From assembly GCA_017534115.1 (NCBI GenBank), contig JAFWDD010000044.1, forward strand, positions 1-46,197: a DNA stretch of 46,197 nucleotides, in the 5' to 3' direction. The position numbers were made by a program, and so were the translations under genes. The notes below the pieces were generated by a model. The model was not told the DNA's origin and searched no databases. It saw only the letters and a list, made by a program, of their open reading frames with translations. This document shows positions 25,952-35,109 of the stretch, piece by piece. The stretch's first letter is position 1, and each line of letters opens with the position of its first letter. The DNA is from Bacillota bacterium. Its GTDB lineage: Bacteria > Bacillota > Clostridia > Lachnospirales > Anaerotignaceae.

Positions 25952-27421
25952 ATGAAAACTGACATTGTAATTATCGGCGCGGGTCCCGCGGGAATTTTTA
26001 CGGCTCTGGAGCTTATACGAAAGGGAAGCAGACAAAAGATAACCATGATTGAAAAGGGCAAGGCAATCGAAAAAAGAAAATGCCCCAAATCAACCACTCA
26101 GAAATGCGTATCCTGCAAACCTTACTGCCACATAACCACAGGCTTTTCCGGCGCAGGCGCTTTTTCCGACGGAAAGCTTTCATTGAGCTATGAGGTAGGC
26201 GGAGACCTTCCCTCTTTGATTGGAGAAGACATTGCTCAGAGAACGATAAACTATACGGACAGAATATATCTTGAATTCGGCGCGGACACTCATATAGAAG
26301 GTCTGGGAAATACACAGGAAGTCAAGGAGATACGAAAGTGCGCCATTCAGGCCGGACTTAAGCTGGTGGACTGCCCTATCCGTCATCTGGGCACGGAAAA
26401 GGCCCAGGAGATCTATTATTCCATAGAACAGTACCTTCTGGAAAACGGAGTGGAGATCCTCTTCGGATGCAACTGCAAAAACCTTGTTATCGAAAATCAG
26501 GTCTGCAAGGGCGTTCATGTTGAGCTGGACGGCAAAGACGACGTAATTTACGCCCAAAGCGTAATTGCCGCCACGGGAAGAAGAGGAGCCGACTGGCTGG
26601 AAAAACTCTGTTCCGAGCATGGAATCGACCACTATCCCAGTACAGTCGACATTGGAGTGCGCGTAGAGGTCCGCAACGAGATCATGGAACAGGTCAATTC
26701 CGTTTTATATGAGTCAAAACTCATAGGATACCCTCTGCCCTTCAAGAACAAAGTGCGCACATTCTGCCAGAATCCCGGCGGTTTTGTAAGCCAGGAAAAT
26801 TATGACAACGATCTGGCCGTAGTAAACGGACATTCATATAAAAATCTGAAATCAGGGAACACAAACCTTGCTATTCTGTGCTCCCATAACTTCTCTCATC
26901 CCTTCAACCAGCCAATAGCATACGCCCAGAAGGTTGGCGAGCTGACAAACATGCTGGGCGCGGGAAAAATTCTCGTTCAGAGATTCGGCGATATTTTAGA
27001 GGGAAAACGCACATGGGCCGACGAGCTCAGCCGCTCCAACTTAAGACCCACTCTGCCCGATGCAGTAGCGGGAGACATAACCTCCGCGATTCCTTACCGC
27101 ACAATGATCAACATAATCAATTTCATTCAGGCAGTGGACCATGTTGTCCCGGGATTCGCGTCGATCGAAACTCTGCTTTACTCTCCCGAGCTGAAATTTT
27201 ACAGCAACAGAATCAAAATGGACAAGGATTTTAACACAAGCGTTAAGGGTCTTTACTGCCTGGGCGATTCCAGCGGATGGACAAGAGGCCTTATGATGGC
27301 GTCCATTATGGGTGTTCTTATGGGCAGAAAGCTTGCCGAAGTCGAGCTGGGGATTAAAATAGAGGAAGACCCGGATATTTCCTCGGAAGTACCCGTAAAT
27401 GAAAACAATTTCTGCTTTTAG
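25952..27421 (+). CDS. NAD(P)/FAD-dependent oxidoreductase, COG2509-like
   Basis: 489 residues. The N-terminal dinucleotide-binding motif GAGPAG is at 9-14. A cysteine-rich block follows (CPKSTTQKCVSCKPYCHI), then the family segment TGFSGAGAFSDGKLSLS. The C-terminal FAD part includes GLYCLGDSSGWTRGLMMAS. This arrangement is that of the uncharacterised FAD-dependent dehydrogenases of COG2509, widespread in anaerobes. The four clustered cysteines near residue 45-55 are a family feature and may be redox or metal-binding; that is inference. AAGGAGGG precedes the ATG. Substrate and electron partner are unknown. Confidence 0.88.
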   Translation: MKTDIVIIGAGPAGIFTALELIRKGSRQKITMIEKGKAIEKRKCPKSTTQKCVSCKPYCHITTGFSGAGAFSDGKLSLSYEVGGDLPSLIGEDIAQRTINYTDRIYLEFGADTHIEGLGNTQEVKEIRKCAIQAGLKLVDCPIRHLGTEKAQEIYYSIEQYLLENGVEILFGCNCKNLVIENQVCKGVHVELDGKDDVIYAQSVIAATGRRGADWLEKLCSEHGIDHYPSTVDIGVRVEVRNEIMEQVNSVLYESKLIGYPLPFKNKVRTFCQNPGGFVSQENYDNDLAVVNGHSYKNLKSGNTNLAILCSHNFSHPFNQPIAYAQKVGELTNMLGAGKILVQRFGDILEGKRTWADELSRSNLRPTLPDAVAGDITSAIPYRTMINIINFIQAVDHVVPGFASIETLLYSPELKFYSNRIKMDKDFNTSVKGLYCLGDSSGWTRGLMMASIMGVLMGRKLAEVELGIKIEEDPDISSEVPVNENNFCF

Positions 27422-27530
27422 TATCCAAAAATGCGTCGCTTCGCTTTGGCATTATCGGGAGGAGCACGCCTGCGGCGTGAAATGCGTAAGTTTTTGATTA
27501 CGCAGGATAATTAAGGTTTTATGCACATTT

Positions 27531-27556
27531 CAAGGGGGCTTTTAATGCCCCTTTTA
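27531..27556 (+). terminator. Terminator after the COG2509-like gene
   Basis: GGGGGC / GCCCC stem with a short T-rich loop, followed by TTTT. It separates the FAD-protein gene from the radical SAM gene. Confidence 0.75.
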
Positions 27557-27575
27557 CTATATTGAGGTCAGAAAA

Positions 27576-29480
27576 ATGGACAGAAAAGATTTTTTACCTA
27601 CACAAAAAGAGGATATAGGAGATTCCCAGCTGGATTTCATTCTGGTCACAGGCGACGCCTATGTGGATCACCCTTCCTTCGGCACGGCCTTAATCGGAAG
27701 ATATATTCAGGATATGGGCTTTTCCGTTGGAGTTATCGCCCAGCCGGACTATACCTCCACAGAGGATTTCGCCCGTCTGGGACGCCCGAAGTACTGCTTT
27801 ATGGTGGCTTCGGGAAACATGGACAGCATGGTGAATAACTATACCTCCGCCAAAAAACGCAGAAGCGAAGACCTGTATTCTCCCAATGGCGAAGCGGGAA
27901 AACGGCCCGACAGAGCCGTGATCGTGTACTGCAACAGAATAAACGAGGCCTTTCCTCACGCACAGATCATAATCGCGGGAATAGAGGCCAGCCTTCGCCG
28001 GTTCGCCCATTACGACTACTGGAGCAACAAGGTAAGAAATTCCATTTTAATAGATTCGGGAGCGGATATGCTCATATACGGAATGGCGGAAAACGCCACA
28101 AGAGAAGTTGTACTGCGCCTTGCGGCAGGCGAAAAGCTTTCGGAAATAACGGGAGTTGCCGGAACCTGCTACACTCTGCCCTATGTTCCCGATTACTGCG
28201 TGGAGATACCCGGCGCAAGGGAAGTCAAAAACGACAAGCGGGCTTTCGCGGAAGCTTTCGCAAACCAGTATCTGGAGCAGGATCCTATAAGAGGGCGTTC
28301 CATAGCCCAATTTCACGACAAGAAATATGTAATCGCCGAAAAGCCGGCAATGCCTCTGACGCAAAAGGAATTCGACAGGATCTACGAGCTTTTCTTTACA
28401 AGAACATGGCATCCCGATTACGATAAATACGGCGGAATTCCTGCGCTTGCGGAAGTAAAATTTTCCGTGACCCACAACAGAGGCTGTTTCGGAGAATGCG
28501 CTTTCTGCTCGCTGGCGTTTCATCAGGGAAGGATAATTCAGACCCGTTCCACGGATTCTGTTATCAAGGAAATCAAATATCTTTCCAAAATGCCCGATTT
28601 CAAGGGTTATATACACGATATAGGCGGTCCTACGGCGAATTTCAGCCATACGGCATGTGATAAACAGAGGAAATACGGCACATGCAGAGGAAAGCGCTGT
28701 CTTTCGCCTACTCCCTGCGAGAATTTGAACACGGACCACAGACCATTTCTGAGGACTCTTCGGGAGGCAAGAAAAGTCCCCGGAGTTAAGAAGGTTTTCA
28801 TACGTTCTGGAATCCGTTTTGACTATGCGCTGTACGACAAGGACCATGAATTCATAAAGGAGCTCTGCAAATACCATGTGAGCGGAAGGCTGAAGGTGGC
28901 GCCGGAACATATTTCGGACCATGTGCTGAATATAATGGGAAAACCCTCATGCGCCGTATTTGAGAAATTCGAGTCGGAATTCCATAAGGCGAGCCATGAA
29001 GCGGGACTGAATCAGTTTCTGGTCTCATACTATATCTCAAGCCATCCGGGAAGCCGGCTCACGGACGCGGTGGCTCTCGCGGAGTATATGCGGGACCACG
29101 ACATACACCCGGAGCAGGTCCAGGATTTTTATCCCACACCGGGAACGCTGGCGACCTGCATGTATTACACGGGACTGGATCCTCTCACCATGAAGCCCGT
29201 ATATACGGCTAAATCCGCCGAGGAAAAGCAGATGCAGAGAGCTCTTCTGCAGTACAGGTATCCCCAGAATCACGATTTAGTACGGAAGGCACTTGTAAAA
29301 TGCCATCGGAAGGATTTGATCGGGTTCGGGAAAAAATGCCTTGTGCCGCCGGAAGAATTCGACAGGAAAATCAAAGAACGGAAGGAAAAGGAAAAGACGA
29401 AAACGAAAAATTTCGGTAAAAATACTCACAAAAAAGGAAATTCAAAAAATCAGACTAAGCAAAAATCAAAAAGAAAATAA
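27576..29480 (+). CDS. YgiQ-family radical SAM protein
   Basis: 634 residues. The radical SAM cluster site is C304-x3-C308-x2-C311 in NRGCFGECAFC, preceded by the long N-terminal region typical of YgiQ (UPF0313). Family blocks such as HIGGPTANF-like DIGGPTANFSHTACDKQ and KVFIRSGIRFDYA are seen. It should bind a [4Fe-4S] cluster and cleave SAM; the substrate is unknown. The last ~60 residues are very rich in Lys and Asn and appear disordered. It follows a terminator, so it has its own promoter. Confidence 0.92.
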   Translation: MDRKDFLPTQKEDIGDSQLDFILVTGDAYVDHPSFGTALIGRYIQDMGFSVGVIAQPDYTSTEDFARLGRPKYCFMVASGNMDSMVNNYTSAKKRRSEDLYSPNGEAGKRPDRAVIVYCNRINEAFPHAQIIIAGIEASLRRFAHYDYWSNKVRNSILIDSGADMLIYGMAENATREVVLRLAAGEKLSEITGVAGTCYTLPYVPDYCVEIPGAREVKNDKRAFAEAFANQYLEQDPIRGRSIAQFHDKKYVIAEKPAMPLTQKEFDRIYELFFTRTWHPDYDKYGGIPALAEVKFSVTHNRGCFGECAFCSLAFHQGRIIQTRSTDSVIKEIKYLSKMPDFKGYIHDIGGPTANFSHTACDKQRKYGTCRGKRCLSPTPCENLNTDHRPFLRTLREARKVPGVKKVFIRSGIRFDYALYDKDHEFIKELCKYHVSGRLKVAPEHISDHVLNIMGKPSCAVFEKFESEFHKASHEAGLNQFLVSYYISSHPGSRLTDAVALAEYMRDHDIHPEQVQDFYPTPGTLATCMYYTGLDPLTMKPVYTAKSAEEKQMQRALLQYRYPQNHDLVRKALVKCHRKDLIGFGKKCLVPPEEFDRKIKERKEKEKTKTKNFGKNTHKKGNSKNQTKQKSKRK

Positions 29481-29485
29481 ACTAT

Positions 29486-29518
29486 AAAGGGCCTGAAATC
29501 AATCAAGCCCTTTTTTTC
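29486..29518 (+). terminator. Terminator of the YgiQ-type gene
   Basis: AAAGGGC / GCCCTTT stem with a 14-base loop followed by further T. It lies between two convergent genes and may act on both. Confidence 0.8.
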
Positions 29519-29545
29519 ATGCGCAATTTATGTTAATTATCAATA

Positions 29546-30388
29546 TTATTCAACCCTATTTTTCAGCACTCCGATTCCTTCTATCTCGCATTCCACCACA
29601 TCGCCTGATTTCAGGAATTTAGGCGGCTGAAATCCCATGCCCACGCCTGCGGGAGTGCCCATAGCGATAACCGTTCCCGGCTTCAGTGTCATTCCGCTGG
29701 AAAGCTCAACGATGACCTGCTCCACGGAGGCAATCATATTTCTTGTATTACTGTTCTGGCGAAGCTCGCCGTTTACATAGGATTTTATGTTAAGCTCAGG
29801 AGGATATGCGATCTCGTCCGCAGTCACGATAACGGGACCCATGGGAAGCGCTCCGTCCAGACTTTTTCCGAAATACCACTGCTGGTGTCTCGTCTGGAGA
29901 TTCCTTGCGCTGACATCGTTTATTATGGTGTATCCGAAAATATAGTCCAGCGCCTTGCCTTCAGGGACATTTCGCGCCGTTTTGCCGATAATGACCGCAA
30001 GCTCAACCTCGTAATCCAGAGTATCCGTAACATCCCTGTGGGAAGGTATAGGCATTCCGGAGCCGACAGCCTCGTCTACCCTTTTGGAAAAATACACGGG
30101 ATAAGGTCTTTCTCCGCCGAAGGCCTCTTTTTTATACCTCGCCGACTCCTCCGCGTGAGCCATATAATTTATGCCAAGGCAGATGGCATCCTGTTTAGGG
30201 AACGGAATAGGCGCAAGAAGCTGAATCTCCCCGAAAGGTATCTCCTCGCCGAAAACCTCTGCTTTTCCGCCTTTATCGATAAAATCGTTCATATCCCGAA
30301 AACCTTCTATTGTCTTCACAGAGCTTCCGCCTTCGGAAAGAACGCCTATTTTTTCTTCATTTTTATATTTAAAAGTCAGTAATTTCAT
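29546..30388 (-). CDS. Fumarylacetoacetate hydrolase (FAH) family protein
   Basis: 280 residues. The C-terminal ~205 residues form the FAH fold: DYEVELAVIIGKTARNVP with the metal-binding acidic residues, then YTIINDVSARNLQ and GTPAGVGMGFQPPKFL. Members hydrolyse acylpyruvates or decarboxylate oxaloacetate and need Mg2+ or Mn2+. Which reaction applies here is unknown. It is the last gene of the argCJBD unit, nine bases after argD, so it is probably expressed with the arginine genes; whether this is functional is not clear. Confidence 0.88.
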   Translation of the reverse strand: MKLLTFKYKNEEKIGVLSEGGSSVKTIEGFRDMNDFIDKGGKAEVFGEEIPFGEIQLLAPIPFPKQDAICLGINYMAHAEESARYKKEAFGGERPYPVYFSKRVDEAVGSGMPIPSHRDVTDTLDYEVELAVIIGKTARNVPEGKALDYIFGYTIINDVSARNLQTRHQQWYFGKSLDGALPMGPVIVTADEIAYPPELNIKSYVNGELRQNSNTRNMIASVEQVIVELSSGMTLKPGTVIAMGTPAGVGMGFQPPKFLKSGDVVECEIEGIGVLKNRVE

Positions 30389-30397
30389 AGCGCCACC

Positions 30398-31573
30398 TTA
30401 TTCCAGAGCCTTGTCAAGTATCTTCGCCATCTCGTCAATATCCTCTTTTGAAGCGATGAGAGGAGGAACGAAACGTATTACGTTGGGGCCTGCGCCAACT
30501 AAAAGAAGACCTGCGTCGATGCATTTTTTGATTATGGGAGCGGCTTCGCCTTTGAGCTCCATTCCCCACATAAATCCCATGCCACGAACATCAGAAACCA
30601 TTTTTTCATGCTTTTTAGCCAGATTTTTAAGGGCTTCACCCAGATACTGCCCATTTTTCTTTACATTTTCCAGCAGTCCGCCCTCAAAAAGCTCATTCAT
30701 TACCACAAGACCGCAGGATGTAGCAAGAGGGTTTCTTCCGAATGTAGACGCATGGTCGCCAGGATTAAATGCCTTTGCCGCGCTTTCCTTAGCCATGAAC
30801 GCTCCAATGGGAACTCCGCCCGCAAGGCCCTTTGCTGTGGAAAGACAGTCAGGCGCTACGCCGTATACCTGATAAGCGAAAAGCTCTCCGCAGCGGCCCA
30901 CTCCAGTCTGGACCTCGTCAAACATAAGAAGAATATCCTTCTCGTCGCAGAGCTTTCTTACATTCTGAAGGTATTCCTTGTCCGCGGGAATGATTCCGCC
31001 TTCGCCCTGCATTACCTCCATAAGGATGGCGCAGGTCTTTTCCGAAACAGCGGCCTTCAGCGCATCAAAATCATTGTAAGGCACATGGATTATGTTGGGA
31101 AGCATCTCTCCCAGACCCTTCTGGTATTTTTCCTGTCCCGTAGCCGTTACCGCGCCGTAGGTCCTGCCGTGGAAGGAATGCTCCATAGCGATTATCTCTG
31201 TGCCGGGTTTACCCTTCATGTACGCGTATTTTCTTGCAAGCTTAAGGGCTGATTCCACAGACTCGGCTCCGCTGTTGCAGAAGAATACCTTGTCAAAATC
31301 CGTCTTTTCAACTAACTTCTCGGCAAGCTTGATCTGCGGCACCGTATAATAAAGGTTAGAACAGTGGATAAGGGTCATCGCCTGCTTTGCGATGGTCTCG
31401 CCCAGCTTGGGATTTGCGTGACCCAGAGAGTTTACTGCGATTCCTGCCACAAAATCAAGATATTTTTTGCCATCTATATCGTAAAGATACATGCCTTCTC
31501 CGCGCTCGAAGCAGATGGGGAAACGGCTGTATGTGTTCATTATAACATCAGTATTTATATTCATATCATTCAT
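30398..31573 (-). CDS. argD: Acetylornithine aminotransferase ArgD
   Basis: Transaminates N-acetylglutamate semialdehyde to N-acetylornithine using glutamate and PLP. 391 residues. The PLP lysine is K248 in STAKGLAGGVP; the family motifs FCNSGAESVESALKLARK and LLMFDEVQTGVGRCG are present. The ATG at 31573 overlaps the end of argB by 8 bases; an ATG three codons later is also possible. The close overlap supports coupling with argB. It could also act in lysine synthesis on succinyl-diaminopimelate. Confidence 0.95.
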   Translation of the reverse strand: MNDMNINTDVIMNTYSRFPICFERGEGMYLYDIDGKKYLDFVAGIAVNSLGHANPKLGETIAKQAMTLIHCSNLYYTVPQIKLAEKLVEKTDFDKVFFCNSGAESVESALKLARKYAYMKGKPGTEIIAMEHSFHGRTYGAVTATGQEKYQKGLGEMLPNIIHVPYNDFDALKAAVSEKTCAILMEVMQGEGGIIPADKEYLQNVRKLCDEKDILLMFDEVQTGVGRCGELFAYQVYGVAPDCLSTAKGLAGGVPIGAFMAKESAAKAFNPGDHASTFGRNPLATSCGLVVMNELFEGGLLENVKKNGQYLGEALKNLAKKHEKMVSDVRGMGFMWGMELKGEAAPIIKKCIDAGLLLVGAGPNVIRFVPPLIASKEDIDEMAKILDKALE

Positions 31574-32447
31574 CCTTTTCTATCATGGTTCCTATTCCTT
31601 CGGGCGTGAATATCTCAAGAATGAGGCTGTGCTCGATCCTGCCGTCAAGAATATGGACATTTTTTACGCCTTTTCTTACTCCCGCCATACAGCATTCCAC
31701 TTTGGGGATCATTCCGCCGGAGATTGTGCCGTCATCAATAAGGGAAGGCACTTTATCGGCCTTGAGGAAGCTCATAATTGATGTAGGATCGTCAACATCC
31801 TTCAGAACTCCCGAAACATCGGTCAAAAACACCAGTTTCTGGGCCTTAAGAGCACCAGCAACTGCCACAGCGGCATAATCGGCGTTAATGTTGTAAGTAT
31901 TTCCCTCTTTGTCCTTTCCGATAGGAGAAACAACGGGAATAAAGTCGTTTTCTATAAGGGAACAGAGAAGACTGGGGTCAACCTTCTTTATATCTCCCAC
32001 AAAACCGTAGTCGATTCCGTTTTTGTTGATTTTTTCCGTGTAGAATGTGTTTCCGTCCTTTCCGCTTATGCCCACAGCCTTAACGCCGTGGCGCTCCAGA
32101 TCGGAAACTATGCTTTTGTTCACCTTGCCGGCCAGAACCATTTCAACGACCTCCATTGTAGGGGCGTCCGTTACCCTCAGTCCGTCTATGAATTTTGATT
32201 CGATGCCTGCAATTTTAAGCTGCGCGTTTATTTCCGGACCGCCGCCGTGAACCAGAACAGGCTTCATACCTACCAGTTTCATTAAGGCGATGTCCTGCAT
32301 GATCGTCTCTTTTATTTTCGTGTCCACAAGAGCCGCTCCGCCGTACTTGATTACAACGATTTTCCCGTTGAATTTTTCTATATAAGGAAGAGCCTCAATG
32401 AGGATCTTTGCTTTAAAGATGCTTTCGTTAATAACAGAATTTTCCAT
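31566..32447 (-). CDS. argB: Acetylglutamate kinase ArgB
   Basis: Phosphorylates N-acetylglutamate, second step of arginine synthesis. 293 residues, with the amino-acid kinase motifs VIKYGGAAL near residue 30 and KPVLVHGGGPEIN near 62. The C-terminal region VECCMAGVRKGVKNVHILDGR is characteristic. Its length and N-terminal extension are typical of arginine-inhibited hexameric enzymes, but this is not proof of feedback control. It follows argJ by 11 bases. Confidence 0.96.
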   Translation of the reverse strand: MENSVINESIFKAKILIEALPYIEKFNGKIVVIKYGGAALVDTKIKETIMQDIALMKLVGMKPVLVHGGGPEINAQLKIAGIESKFIDGLRVTDAPTMEVVEMVLAGKVNKSIVSDLERHGVKAVGISGKDGNTFYTEKINKNGIDYGFVGDIKKVDPSLLCSLIENDFIPVVSPIGKDKEGNTYNINADYAAVAVAGALKAQKLVFLTDVSGVLKDVDDPTSIMSFLKADKVPSLIDDGTISGGMIPKVECCMAGVRKGVKNVHILDGRIEHSLILEIFTPEGIGTMIEKDE

Positions 32448-32458
32448 ATTATTCCTCC

Positions 32459-33685
32459 TCAGGAACGGTATTCTCCGTTTATTTTCACATATTCATAGCT
32501 CAGGTCGCATCCCCATGCTTTCGCGGAAGCGGAACCCTCATGAAGGGTCACGTCTATGATGATGTCTCTTTCTTTGAGGATCTCAAGAGCTTTGTCCTCG
32601 TCAAAAATTATGGGAGTTCCCATTTTAAGAAGCTCAATGGAGCCTTTTTCGCTTCTGAATGAAACGTCCACGCCTTTAGGATCGAAATCCGCGCCGGAAT
32701 ATCCCATCGCGCAGAGAACACGTCCCCAGTTGGCGTCGCAGCCGAACATAGCCGCCTTCACCAGATTTGATTTAATGATGGCCTTGGCGAGGATCTTTCC
32801 CTTTTCTTCCGATTCAACGCCTGTTACGTTTGCCTCAATGAATTTGGTCGCGCCTTCTCCGTCACGGACAAGATCCTTGGCAAGCTTTTCGTTTATGAAG
32901 TAAAGAGCCTCTCTGAAAGCCTCGTAATCAGGGCCTTCCGCCGTTATTTCAGGATTTCCCGCTTCACCATTGGCCAGAACAACAATAGTGTCGTTTGTGG
33001 ATGTGTCTCCGTCTACGGAAACCATATTAAATGTTGAATCTATTGTGGATTTAAGGGCTTTGTCCAGCATTTCCCGGGAGATAGCGCAGTCTGTGGTCAC
33101 AAATCCCAGCATTGTTGCCATATTGGGACAAATCATTCCGGAGCCCTTTGCCATTCCGCCGAGAGTTACGGTCTTTCCGCCCAGCTGAACCTCTACTGCC
33201 GCTTCTTTGGCGTATGTGTCTGTTGTCATTATGCCTTCCGCCGCAAGATGACCGTCCTCACGAGAACTTCCCAGATAAGGGAAAAGCTTTTCGATTCCGG
33301 CCTCTACTTTATCGATAGGGAAAACCGCTCCGATAACGCCTGTGGAAGCTGTAAGTACCATATCCTCGGAAACTCCGATTTTGTCCGCCAGAGTTTTCGC
33401 CATCTTTGCGTTTGCCGCTTCGCCTTCCAGACCTGTGCAGGCATTGGCGTTTCCGCTGTTTACCGCGATTCCTCTGATTTTTCCGCCTTTGGCGATTACT
33501 TCCATATTCCTCAGTACTGACGCCGCCTTAACTACATTTGTGGTAAAAGCCGCCGCTGCGTTGGCGTCCGTATCGCTTACAAGAAGGCTCATGTCCTTGA
33601 TCCCGGATTTGATTCCGGCAAAACCGCCTGTGGCTTTATATCCTTTGGGAGATGTAACTCCTCCGTCAATTACTTTGCAGTTCAT
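32459..33685 (-). CDS. argJ: Bifunctional ornithine acetyltransferase / N-acetylglutamate synthase ArgJ
   Basis: Moves the acetyl group from acetylornithine back to glutamate. 408 residues; self-cleavage site at Thr191 in CPNMATMLGF, giving alpha and beta chains. With ArgJ, the acetyl cycle needs no ArgE. Whether it also uses acetyl-CoA (bifunctional) cannot be fixed from sequence. It is 12 bases after argC. Confidence 0.95.
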   Translation of the reverse strand: MNCKVIDGGVTSPKGYKATGGFAGIKSGIKDMSLLVSDTDANAAAAFTTNVVKAASVLRNMEVIAKGGKIRGIAVNSGNANACTGLEGEAANAKMAKTLADKIGVSEDMVLTASTGVIGAVFPIDKVEAGIEKLFPYLGSSREDGHLAAEGIMTTDTYAKEAAVEVQLGGKTVTLGGMAKGSGMICPNMATMLGFVTTDCAISREMLDKALKSTIDSTFNMVSVDGDTSTNDTIVVLANGEAGNPEITAEGPDYEAFREALYFINEKLAKDLVRDGEGATKFIEANVTGVESEEKGKILAKAIIKSNLVKAAMFGCDANWGRVLCAMGYSGADFDPKGVDVSFRSEKGSIELLKMGTPIIFDEDKALEILKERDIIIDVTLHEGSASAKAWGCDLSYEYVKINGEYRS

Positions 33686-33697
33686 AGCTTCCTCCTT

Positions 33698-34741
33698 TTA
33701 AACAGGGAAATCGGGAACGGTTGTAAGTCCCGTTTTCTCGTCTATTCCAAAAAGTATATTCATATTCTGAACGGCCTGTCCCGCAGCGCCCTTAATAAGG
33801 TTGTCCAGCGCGCTGATAACGATTATTCTGCCTGTTCTTTCGTCGATTTTAAATCCGATGTCCGTGAAGTTGGATCCTTTGACCCATTTTGTCTCCGGGA
33901 ATGTTCCCGCTTTTGTGAGACGGACGAAATATTCATTCTCATAAAAGCTCATGTATGCCTTGCGGACATCATCTTCCGTAACGCCTTTTACAAGCTTCGC
34001 ATAGCTTGTCGCAAGAATTCCTCTGTTCATGGGCGTAAGATGAGGAGTGAAATTTATGATAATATTGCTTTTTCCGAAATATGATATCTGCTCCTCTATC
34101 TCGGGAGTATGTCTGTGAGCGGCGATTTTGTACGCCTTCATGTTTTCGTTTACCTCACAGAAAAGGTTTGTGAGCTCAACGCCTCTGCCTGCTCCGCTGA
34201 CTCCCGATTTTGCGTCAACTATGATGGAATCCTCTTCAATAAGCCCGAATTTTACCAAAGGCGAAAGGGCCAGTATGGAACAGGTGGTATAGCATCCGGG
34301 ATTGGCGATAAGTCTTGCCTTTTTGATCTTCTCTCGATTCAGCTCGCAGAGTCCGTAAACCGCCTCGTCTATAAATTCCGCGCCGAAATGCTCTACTCCG
34401 TACCATTTATTATATATATCAAGATCTTTCAATCTGAAATCCGCGCCAAAATCGATAACCTTGCATTTGGAAAGAACGGATTCGCTTACCAGCTTTGATG
34501 CCAGTCCGTGAGGAAGCGCCATAAATATAACATCGCATTCCTCCGCCATTTTTTCCACGTTTTCCTCTTCGCATACAAGAGGAGTTATCTCTCTGAAGTT
34601 TTCGTACACTTCAGGATAAGCCTTTCCTATATAGCTTCTTGCTGTAATTGTTTTTATCTCAACATTGGGATGATTGGAAAGAAGCCTCATAAGCTGGCTT
34701 CCGGCATATCCCGTAGCTCCTATGATTCCCGCTTTTATCAT
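33698..34741 (-). CDS. argC: N-acetyl-gamma-glutamyl-phosphate reductase ArgC
   Basis: Reduces acetylglutamyl phosphate to its semialdehyde with NADPH. 347 residues. The N-terminal Rossmann motif GATGYAGSQL is at 8-17 and the catalytic Cys150 is in ANPGCYTTCS. It is the first gene of the arg operon; AAGGAG lies upstream of the ATG, and the promoter is in the divergent argC-argG region. Confidence 0.96.
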   Translation of the reverse strand: MIKAGIIGATGYAGSQLMRLLSNHPNVEIKTITARSYIGKAYPEVYENFREITPLVCEEENVEKMAEECDVIFMALPHGLASKLVSESVLSKCKVIDFGADFRLKDLDIYNKWYGVEHFGAEFIDEAVYGLCELNREKIKKARLIANPGCYTTCSILALSPLVKFGLIEEDSIIVDAKSGVSGAGRGVELTNLFCEVNENMKAYKIAAHRHTPEIEEQISYFGKSNIIINFTPHLTPMNRGILATSYAKLVKGVTEDDVRKAYMSFYENEYFVRLTKAGTFPETKWVKGSNFTDIGFKIDERTGRIIVISALDNLIKGAAGQAVQNMNILFGIDEKTGLTTVPDFPV

Positions 34742-34775
34742 TTATATCTCTCCTTCGATTTCTGAAATTAACTGT

Positions 34776-34804
34776 ATTATAAACTTATTTTTCAAACATG
34801 ACAC
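34776..34804 (-). promoter_or_regulatory. Candidate promoter of the argCJBD operon
   Basis: On the minus strand a perfect TATAAT with GTGTCA 17 bases upstream; the -35 match is poor. The nearby A/T-rich half sites could be operator halves for an arginine repressor. Confidence 0.45.
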
Positions 34805-34896
34805 ACTTATTTTTATATCACCGGTTACCTGCCGGAGAGTTATTAATAATTATACAGATAAATTTAAGTTTATGCAATATTTTTTTGCAAAATTTA

Positions 34897-34924
34897 TTGA
34901 ATTCTGTTATTTTTATAGTATAAT
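34897..34924 (+). promoter_or_regulatory. Candidate distal promoter of argGH
   Basis: TTGAAT and TATAAT with a 16-base spacer, about 190 bases before argG. A second, weaker candidate (TTGACT-17-TATCAT, 35030-35058) is nearer the gene. Confidence 0.5.
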
Positions 34925-34978
34925 ATACCTAAACCAGAAAGAAATCAAAAAGATTATATTAATCATTCACATAAGTTC

Positions 34979-34994
34979 ATGCATTTTTATTCAT
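34979..34994. promoter_or_regulatory. ARG-box-like palindrome (putative ArgR/AhrC site)
   Basis: ATGCATTTTTATTCAT; its reverse complement ATGAATAAAAATGCAT resembles the Bacillus ARG box CATGAATAAAAATTCAAG. It lies between the divergent argC and argG starts, where arginine-dependent repression would be expected. Confidence 0.6.
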
Positions 34995-35109
34995 TTTTTG
35001 GTTTCTTTCCACAAACTTTTTACAACCATTTGACTTAATAACCATGTTATATTATCATAATATTTAATTCGACACAAACATCCGAACGAAATAAAGGAGG
35101 ATTTATAAT

